Shown here piece after piece: positions 7,211 to 15,500 of a DNA stretch of 64,000 nt. The DNA lies in NCBI GenBank assembly GCA_964450715.1, contig CAYVFC010000028.1:1-64000 (forward strand), given 5' to 3'. Numbering within the stretch: the stretch's first letter is position 1; every line of letters starts with the position of its first letter. Source of the DNA: CAYVFC01 sp964450715 (lineage in GTDB: Bacteria; Myxococcota_A; Polyangia; Polyangiales; JAFGIB01). The notes under the pieces are model-generated. The model saw only the letters and a list, made by a program, of their open reading frames with translations. It did no database searches and had not been told where the DNA came from. The translations under genes and the position numbers were made by a program.

Positions 7211-7645
7211 CTATCCTTCTTCTTCTTCTTCTGCAACTCCTCCATCCCCTTCTTCCTCTATTTGAAAGCCAATCCTTCTCGGCTCCCGATCTTCCGGCAC
7301 TTTTAAGGCGCATAGAAGGACGTTTACCTGTGTCATGTGCTGAAGAAGCGTTACTCTATCGCCGTTTCCCGTGTATCCATGGAATATGATAAGACCTGGA
7401 TTATGGTAACTAATATCCTCTACCGATATTACGATCTCTCTTCCGAAATTCGTTAGACACGCCCCCACTTCCTCGTCTTCTTTAAGGTCATCTTCAAAGG
7501 CTGCAATTTGTTGTATAAGCCTATCGTACAGAGTATCCGCCATTGTGTGGTCTGGAAGCGTCTCTATTTTTGGTATCTCAGGGATTACCGGCCTTGCTAG
7601 AACCGGTTTCGTGAAATCCGGCGGATCAAAACCATTCATACTCAT
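7211..7645 (-). CDS. DUF6173-like protein
   Basis: The protein has about 144 aa. The core matches what I recall of the DUF6173 family: a short helix (TLYDRLIQQIAAFEDDL), then DEEVGACLTNFGREIVISVE, DISYHNPGLIIFHGYTGNG, VTLLQHMTQVNVLLCALK. Members are small proteins of unknown function, predicted cytoplasmic. The N-terminus is Pro-rich, and the C-terminus after the domain is an acidic Glu/Gly tail. Three in-frame ATGs occur at 7651, 7645 and 7639; 7645 has the best spacing from GGAG. The gene is convergent with the zinc-finger operon. Family assignment is from memory. Confidence 0.65.
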   Translation of the reverse strand: MSMNGFDPPDFTKPVLARPVIPEIPKIETLPDHTMADTLYDRLIQQIAAFEDDLKEDEEVGACLTNFGREIVISVEDISYHNPGLIIFHGYTGNGDRVTLLQHMTQVNVLLCALKVPEDREPRRIGFQIEEEGDGGVAEEEEEG

Positions 7646-7690
7646 CCCCATTCTCCATATTTCTCGTCCCTCTTCCTCTTCTCAGGCGCT

Positions 7691-7891
7691 CTATTTTATA
7701 CTTTTTTTCTCACCTCCCTCCTGAGCCTTCACTGTTTCCACCTTCCTCCCTCCGTAGCTTTCAAAGATCATATTTAGTAATTTTTTGTCCACCGATCTCA
7801 CAACAACATTTTCTGAGGATGGTGAATATTCCTGTTCGCTCCCCTTTTGTATGATCCTTTTAAAAACCATTAGTTCTTTACTCTTTTTCAT
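7691..7891 (-). CDS. Small hypothetical protein, 66 aa, overlapping the GAF-like gene
   Basis: The ATG at 7891 lies within the last codons of the GAF-like gene (14-bp overlap), an arrangement typical of translationally coupled partners. The product is Lys/Glu-rich with a central VVVRSVDKKLLNMIFESYGG segment and no signal peptide. No family is recognised. As the only partner of the larger gene, it may be its regulator, inhibitor or subunit. Confidence 0.6.
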   Translation of the reverse strand: MKKSKELMVFKRIIQKGSEQEYSPSSENVVVRSVDKKLLNMIFESYGGRKVETVKAQEGGEKKSIK

Positions 7892-8711
7892 CTTCTACCC
7901 CTTGTTCTGTTATTGCTGGATAGAAAATCGTCGATATTGAATCCGCCAGCGATCCCCCTATATGAAAAGCTGCGCTATATGACAGCTTCTCATCATAGCC
8001 TTTTTTATCAGTAATATACCGGAACGTGTTCGGCATACCCTTCAAGGCGTTAGTTTTATAGGAGTCAAACGTAAGGAAACCGAACACATTGTACTCTTTA
8101 TCCTTCGTTTTCTTTATTCTTAGCGGGAATACCATCGTAGAGCGATAATAATCCTTCCAATCACCCCTGCTATCATCGTAGTTAGATTCCTTCGTCAGAT
8201 CCCCGCAGACGAATACAGTAAATGCGTGTGGCGTCCATTTATTTCTTCTATCTCCACAACCAACTATAGAAGCGAAACTTGAGTTATTCCCTATCAGGTG
8301 ATAGTTATCAAGCCCATATTCCGCCGGCCTTTTGCAGGGTTGTGATCTCGCAATCGTATATACCTTTATTTCTTCTTTTTCACAACCCTCTCCTTCGCAC
8401 AACTTCATCGTACAATGCAGATCATTCGGCCAAACTTCTAAAATATCCGCCATAACATCCCTGCAACCATCAGCCAAACTCTCTAATGTGTCGCACGATA
8501 TATTCGATTCTGCTATTGACTCTGCGTTTATCGAAACCTTTCTGAGTTCGTGAACGAAATTTATGTGATATCTCGCCACAACCCCCAACACGGCTCTGTC
8601 CTTTGCGGCCCTTACAAACGGCCTTAAATACTCAAATCGCCTAAATATTCGCCCTATCCAAATCAGCGCCTTCATATACCAAGGAGCAGGAATATCTTTT
8701 ATATCAAGCAA
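7878..8711 (-). CDS. GAF-like domain protein, 277 aa
   Basis: The start is a TTG with an ideal AGGAG six bases upstream. After an aromatic/basic, possibly membrane-associating N-terminus (PWYMKALIWIGRIFRRFEYL) and a helical stretch, residues about 85-240 resemble a diverged GAF sensor domain: ADILEVWP and HCTMKLCEG, a long variable loop, YYRSTMVFPLRI, and NVFGFLTFDSYK as the closing strand pair. GAF domains bind nucleotides, hemes or small ligands. Similar stand-alone GAF proteins occur near mobile DNA and in defence islands, but that role is inference. Codon use is AT-richer than in the giant operon, suggesting separate acquisition. Confidence 0.55.
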   Translation of the reverse strand: MLDIKDIPAPWYMKALIWIGRIFRRFEYLRPFVRAAKDRAVLGVVARYHINFVHELRKVSINAESIAESNISCDTLESLADGCRDVMADILEVWPNDLHCTMKLCEGEGCEKEEIKVYTIARSQPCKRPAEYGLDNYHLIGNNSSFASIVGCGDRRNKWTPHAFTVFVCGDLTKESNYDDSRGDWKDYYRSTMVFPLRIKKTKDKEYNVFGFLTFDSYKTNALKGMPNTFRYITDKKGYDEKLSYSAAFHIGGSLADSISTIFYPAITEQGVEDEKE

Positions 8712-8783
8712 GACACTCTCCTCTTATGAACGTCTACAACCGGTCCTTCAATCTCTTTCTACGCGCATTACCCGAGCCATCTA

Positions 8784-8910
8784 TCCCCCATCAAAAATCA
8801 CCCCCCACGGTCCACCCCCATCCCCCGTCTCGAACGAGCAATATATAAGAACCTCGTGGGTTTGATGGTGTGGTTTGTGCGTGGGGGGAAGGTGGTGAGG
8901 GGTGGTTGTG
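8784..8910. other. C-rich/G-rich inverted tract between two units
   Basis: Within the 211-bp gap, a C-rich tract (8784-8826, including CACCCCCCAC and CCACCCCCATCCCCC) is followed after about 30 bp by a G-rich tract (8857-8910, including GTGGGGGGAAGGTGGTGAGG). The tracts can pair imperfectly, and the G-rich strand has several runs of two or more G. It could fold as a large hairpin or quadruplex that separates the transcription units. Confidence 0.5.
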
Positions 8911-8922
8911 ATAACGCCTATT

Positions 8923-9573
8923 CTAGCGTTTTCCAGATAACGCCTTTAACGTCGCGTTCCTATAGCTAACATGTTTCTCTCGTATTCGTATCATCCTAGT
9001 AGAGCGATCAATCTCCGCCGATAGCTGCGTATACGTATCTTCTCCGGTTCCCGCGAATATTAGCTTTAGCGTTAACTTTTTCCAATCTTCTTTACGGGGA
9101 TCTCCAACTGAACACAACGCTGCAAACGGTACCTCTTCGCCCATAGTATTCGCGTGAAAGTCCGCACCATATAAAGCATCTATTGCACCCACAAAACGAT
9201 CACTCTCGCTTCCCGTTGATCGGAAAACTACATATCCCGCATATCTTTCTTCTTCCCCTTTTACTTCTTCCCAATCCGGTCTTATTATCATTCGAAGACC
9301 CACGGCCTCATCCATATGGATAGCCCGCCCCTCTACTGATAGCGATCCGTCGGCCGTCTTTTCTTCTTTTACAATACGAAGACTATAGGCATTCAGCCCT
9401 CCCCTCGTATTTTCTATAAATCGGGGAAGCGTCCTCTTCTGGCCCAACGCTACTGTAGATTCGGATACTGCGCCTTCCTTCTTTTCCTTCTTTATTTCGA
9501 CTGGCTCCCGACTTGGCGAGCAATTAGTAAAAAGGACTACCAATAATAATATCCATCTAGCTCGACACCGCAT
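8923..9573 (-). CDS. Small lipoprotein, candidate immunity protein of the RHS toxin
   Basis: The protein has 216 aa from the ATG at 9573, which has GAG-rich purines just upstream; the longer frame to 9693 would overlap the RHS gene. A lipoprotein signal is present: basic N-end, hydrophobic core ILLLVVLF and Cys18 in FTNC, with an unusual Asn before the Cys. The mature part starts with a charged linker (EPVEIKKEKKEG) and a mainly beta domain including YAGYVVFRSTGSESDRFVGA and WKKLTLKLIFAGTG. It follows the RHS stop by 23 bp, exactly where an immunity gene to the RHS C-terminal tip is expected, and shares the tip's lower GC. A periplasmic lipoprotein location would protect against an incoming toxin acting there. 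No family is recognised. Confidence 0.6.
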   Translation of the reverse strand: MRCRARWILLLVVLFTNCSPSREPVEIKKEKKEGAVSESTVALGQKRTLPRFIENTRGGLNAYSLRIVKEEKTADGSLSVEGRAIHMDEAVGLRMIIRPDWEEVKGEEERYAGYVVFRSTGSESDRFVGAIDALYGADFHANTMGEEVPFAALCSVGDPRKEDWKKLTLKLIFAGTGEDTYTQLSAEIDRSTRMIRIREKHVSYRNATLKALSGKR

Positions 9574-9596
9574 CTTCTCAAGCTCTGCTATCTTTA

Positions 9597-12500
9597 CTAT
9601 CGCTTCAGTCCGGTCTTTGGATGAACGACATAGGTTCTCCATTTCGGTATTCCTTGTCCCCCTGACATTTTCTCTACGTACTCCCACCACCACGTTTCAG
9701 AATGTGTTCTTAGTCCGGCTTCTGCTGGTATGTGTCCCCAGAACGAATGTTCGCCGCCCGTCCACTCTCCAAGGTATATAAGGTTCTGCCCTTGGCCTGC
9801 AAGCTCCCTTTCATTCTCATCTACATTCGGGTTATACGCCAAATTATTAATATAGGCCCAATCTCCAGGGATGAACGGTCCTGCACCGCCACGATTTGGC
9901 GGTTCGGTACGTTCCAAATCACGATAACTGTAGTTTCCTTCAACGACGCCCGTCCCCACATCGAATACGATCTGGGCACCGGCCGCACATCCAAGTTGAG
10001 TGTTTGGATTATTACACTCTCTATATCGTGCCTCTGGGTCTGTAATGTTCGTCGCGGAAGACGGATTATACTCGTTGGCTCCGAACGTGAAGGTGAACCT
10101 TGCGCCTGAAGCTGCTCTAGTAATATCTATTCGCGCTTGCACATGTTCCTTCAGCGAATCGAGACACTTCTCTTTTGGCCCCTTTAGGTAGAAGTCATGC
10201 CTAGAATTTAACATCTTTTCGAGTATCTCTGACTTCCGTGTATCGCCCTTACGGCCTTCGGCGTTACGATAAACATACGTCAGTCTATCATTTCCGATCT
10301 TTTCGAAATCCTCTAAGTACTCTTTAAGGTAGTCATCTAGACAACCATAGTCGCTTCGAATGTATAAACCTAGAATGTCATGTTTATTCGTGGGATCATT
10401 CGCCACTACTAAATACAGATTCAATCCACCTTTCTCTTCGATAGCATCCCTCCTCAACCACCTCCCCAGCCCAGCGTCATAATACCTGTACCCGTAATAA
10501 TTCAGCCCCGTCTCTTCATCAGCATACTTCGTACTAAACCTAAACGGATTCTCATCGTCTGGGTCAGGATCTATCTCGTTCCCAAACGGGTCATATTCAT
10601 AGCTGGCGATGATTCTATCAGCCGGATCAGCATCAGGGTCATAAACCTGTCCAACGTTCCCGTTCCCATCAAACAGGAAGTAAACAACATCCCCGCTCTC
10701 CACAGCCGCCAGTAACCCGCCAATCCCACCGGCCCCTTGAAGGCTCTGACTGAGATCAAGCCCCCAAACATAATACGTCTCAGCCCCAGCCTCTTCCTCG
10801 CTTATCAGGTTCCACCCGTCATAGACAAATGCCTTACTCGAAATCTCGCTCCAGGCTCCACCGGAACGCTCGTCAACAATCTTTTGAACTCTCCGTCCCA
10901 TGTAATCGTAGACGAAACTCAGCCGCACATCGCCATCAACAGGAGTTTCAGGCTCAACAGCGATCAGCCTGTTCTCAGCATTATAAATATATCTCTTTAC
11001 AACCCCGGAAGCATCCGTAACCGCATCCATGTTCCCGTCAAGGTCATACCCGAAGGTCTTGAGGGAGCCGTTGATATCTTCCGTCGTGTACTGGTTCAGT
11101 TCATTGGGCGTGTAGCTGATGTTTGTGCTACCGTCTTGGTCTATGGCCGTCTGGCGGTTCCCAATCGGGTCATAAAGATAGCTGCGGTACTCATCCGTCA
11201 CCGCGTCTCCTGGAACATCAGGCGTTCCCAGATTTCTTTCTGAGAGAACAAGCTCGTTCCTGTCGTTGTAATCGAAATCGGAGAAGGCGGTCTGGGCAAA
11301 TGCGGAACCGCTGTTGGTCACGTCATCTCTGCGCCCCAGAGCATCATAGGTATAGTCGTACTGGCTGATGACCGTGGAGTTGAAGGAGTTCTGCACCTGG
11401 GTCTTCAGGTTCCGGTGATCCTCGTACCCATAAACCGTGGCCTGCCCGGAGGCCGTGGTCATGTCGTGTAGAAGATCCGTATCGTCCACATAGGTGTAGG
11501 TGGCCGAATCGCTCGCTCCACCGGCATTCCACGCCACTTGGTTGAACCTCCCCGTCCCCTGCTCATACCCGTAGCCTACCTGGTAGTCCGTGGTCCCATC
11601 CCCGTCTTGATCCAGAAAGAATCCACCAGAGCGCCCCAGGCCGTCATACTTCCGGGTCAGAATGTCCCCGTCAGGCAAAATCTCGGACGCAAGCTGCAAG
11701 CTGACAGGGTTGTAAACAAACGTCCTGGTACCCAGGGCATCCGTGACCGTCTCCTGCCTCCCTAGCCTGTCGTAGGCAAACGAGATATCCGGAGTACTGT
11801 CCGAGTAGTCGATGTTCAGCAGTTCCCCTGTCTCGGGATCGTACGAGTAGCTCGTGACAAGCGGTTGGCCGCCCTCTGTCCTGGCCCATGTCCTGGTGGC
11901 AAGACGGCCTGCTGGACCGTAGGTGTAGGAGACGCTCTTTCCGGCAGCATCGGTCTTGCTCAGAAGAAGCCCCGTGGCCTCCTCGTAGTTCCAGGCCGTG
12001 ACATCACCCTTGTCTGGGTCATCGAAAGCAGCCGGAATCTCTTCGGTGGTCCAGTCTATAGAGCTATCCCTGTACGTCACCATCTGGGTTCTGCGGCCGT
12101 ACTCGTCGTAGACGTACTTGACTGGGTAGGGGACATCTCCCCAAAGGGCCGTTAGTTGGCCGCGGTCGTTGTAGGCGTACCGGGTGGTCTTCTGCGAGGC
12201 GTTGGTTTCGGCGGTCTTGCGGCCGGTCAATGGATCGTAGGCGTAGGTGGTCGGGTTGTCCGCCGGATCGGTGACCTCGGAGACGCGTCCCAGGGCGTCG
12301 TACACGGTGGTCGTGGTACCGGTACGGCCGTCCGTTATACCTGTACGGCGGCCCAGCGGATCGTAGGCGTAGGAGGCGTAGGCGCCCGTCTTGCTCTGGC
12401 TGGAAATGAGTCGGCCGTTGATGCTGAGCGTTATCGCCGGGATGGTGGCATCCGGATAGTCGGTGAAGCGGCTCTCTTCCTTGTTGGCTCGGTCTACGTA

Positions 12501-15500
12501 GATCTGGCTGACGGTCTGGTTGCCGTGGATGTCCCGGGAAATGCTCTCGGATATGAAGGTGCCTTCGGTGTAGGCTCCCCCCAGACCGGTAAGACGCGTG
12601 AGCTGGGTGCCGGTGGTGACCGCATCGGTGCTGCCGTCCTCAGCAGCGTGCGCGGACTGGATAGACGCCTGCCACCAGTCGCCGTCGTCGTCCAGGTAAT
12701 GGGCGGTCTCACTCCGCGTGATACGATCGCCCGAGCCCGATACAAGCACGCCGTCGCCGTCCAGGTCGAGGCCGCTCGCCGTCTGGTTGCCCAGCTCGTC
12801 GTACTCGTACAGGGTGTCCGCCCGGCCCGTGGTGGCAGTGCGCACGAGCTGGCCTAGGTCGTTATAAAAGTGCTCGGTGGTTTCTATGGTACCGCTGTAC
12901 CCGGGCCGCTCCACCAGGATGGTGCGTCCGGCCATGTCGGTGGTCGTCTTCTCCCACATCGCCGAGCCAATTGCGCCGGTATACACCTTGGTCCACTGCG
13001 TGCCGTCTTCATTGACGCCGTATTGGTAATGGCGCTCCACCACGGCCGTGCCCGTTATTGACTGGGTGCGGCCGTCGGCAAAGCGTACGGTGGTTTCCTC
13101 GGCTCCTCCGGGGCGGGTGACCACGGTCGTCAGCTCGTCCGGGTAGGCGTACTGGGTCACCAGCCCCGCTTCGTCCGTGCTGGCGTCCAACCGGCCCGCC
13201 GAATCGTAGCCCTGGCTGCTGAAGGCCGTCAGGCCCCCGCCCAGGCGCGTGGTGGTTAGCTGCCGGCCCTCGCCGTCATAGGTGTACGCGGTGGTGATCC
13301 CGGCGCGCTGCGTCGATAGGGTCCGGCCCAGCTTGTCCGTCGTGTTGATGGTCTCGATGCCCCGGCTGTCATAAGTCTTTGCCTGGTTGCAGCAGTCCTC
13401 CCAGACCGCCTCATCCATGGTCCCGTCCGAGCGCTCGGTCAGGATCAGACGGTCCTTGTCGTCGTACTTGCGCTTGGTCCAACCGATCAGCTCGTAGCTG
13501 CCGTCGCCGGTGAGCACGTAGCGCTCGTCCAGCACCGCGTTGCCGAACTTGTCTATGACGCTCACCTCACGCGTGGTCTTGTAGGCAATGCTCTCGGGCT
13601 GCTCGACCGTGCCGTACGCGTGCGTAACGGTCGTCTCCAGCGGTACCAGCTCCTCCGGCGCTTCCGGGTCGTCGTCGGTGGTGACGAAATAGCCGCGCAC
13701 GGCCGGCTGGCCGTAGGAGAAATCTCCCCAACGGTAGGTATAGATGTCCAGACGCCCGTCAGGGTATTGCACCCAGCTCAAACGGCCGGAAACCGCCTGG
13801 TCCGGATAATCCGGATCCGACGGGCCATAGGTGGTAACGGTGACCAGGTTGTCCGGATCGCCCCTATTACAGTCCTGCCGGACACACCGCTCCTCGGTCT
13901 CCACGCGACCGCCGTCTGCGTCTTCCTCGACCTTGAAGTAGCGCTTGCTTACTACCTTGCCCTCAACCCGCTCGGTTATGGTACGCGGCACGCGCTGCTG
14001 CATACGAGCCGCCTGGTCGCCGCTCAGCGCGGACTCGAAACCATCCTCGTCCGTTGCCTCGAGCCTGACCGTATAGGCCACGTCTGTCTGTACGCCCGTC
14101 GATTCGTAGCTGTACTCCACGACCCGTATCTGGTCCGCAGTAGCCGTGTCCGGACTGTTACCCAACGACCGCTCCTCCGCGATCTTCCGCCCATGGTCGT
14201 CGTACCGGTAGCGCACCCAGGAACCGTCCGGATTGATCACCTTGGAAAGCATGCCTTGATAGGCCCCTTCCGAGGGACTGTTCACCCCGTAATAAGACAT
14301 CTGCTTGGTCCGCGCCGCGCCGCCCGGGTCAGACACCTCGCTGACTATCTGATCCCTCGTCCTGCCGCCCAACGAAACGCTGCGATAGGTCGTGCTGGTA
14401 ACCGATGCGACCTGCCCCCCCGCGCCATCGCTCACCGTCTTGTCCACCACCCGCTCGTCGCCCGACTCGGTTTCCGAGTAGGTCTCTACCTTGAGAGCCA
14501 CCAACTGCCCGCCCGCGTCCAGCTCCTGCCCAAAGGCAACCGAGTACGTCCCCGGAGTCGTCGGGTCCAGGGTGTACTCCCGGATATCGGGTATCACCGC
14601 CGCCGCCTTGCGCCCGGTGATGCGAAGCTTCTCATAAACGCCCGGGGTGGGGTTTTCCACCCGCCAAACCGCCAGCGGTTGCGCCTCGGGCAATATGCTG
14701 AAACCCCCCGGAAACGTGTGCCACTCATCCAGCGCATCGGTCGTCGCGTCCAGCGCGTAATACCGGATCTCGAACACCTCTTCCTCGTCCGGATCCTGAG
14801 GCACATAGATGTCGACCAGCGTCCTGGGAGCTATGATCTGCCTCAGCCCGTTACCGTCGTATATCGGCACCGTCGTCCGATTCAAGGTATCGAAGTCCAG
14901 CGCCTTGGGCGAAAACGTATCCGCCGTCAGCTCATCCGCTTCCAGATAGATCCGCCCGGCCGAGCCCCCGCCCGGACCCAGGCCCAGGTGAAACCGCGTC
15001 TTGACGCTGCCGGCTTCCGATTCCGCGTTGCCGGCCCCCTCGCACTCCCGGCACTCGCAGCAGATCGGCACCCTGGCCTTGGCATAGCTCTCTTCCGGAT
15101 TGCGTATGTCCCTGGCCTTGATCTGGATCTCCCCTTCCTCGCTCTCCTCCGATACCGTGATCTCCCCCGTACGGGCATCTATACACGCATCCACCCCGGG
15201 CTCCTGCTCCTCAATCGACCACTCGACGTCCATATCCTCCGGTTTCGTGATGGCGATAGCCCGCGCGCTCTCCCCCGGCGGAACGCTCGTCTTGTTATCC
15301 TCCAGCACGATCTTGATATCGCTGAACTTGTACTGCCAAAGGACGTTGCCCTCGTCGTATGACTGCACCAGCCGGATGGTCAGGTAGTCATCAGGGCTCG
15401 CCCTGTCCAAGGTATTGATATTGCTGAAAGCCACGATATCGTTGCTCGAAGGCTCTTCTTTCCTGATCGTCGCCTCCACCTGCTGATCGCCCAGCTGAAA

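Noticed and set aside
8913..8930. Terminator hairpin at the end of the lipoprotein gene
   Set aside because: A 5-bp stem (AACGC/GCGTT) overlaps the stop codon, but no T tract follows on the minus strand.
9573..9693. Longer start for the small lipoprotein
   Set aside because: It would hide the signal peptide behind 40 charged residues and overlap the RHS gene; the inner ATG has a purine-rich site and exposes the lipoprotein signal.
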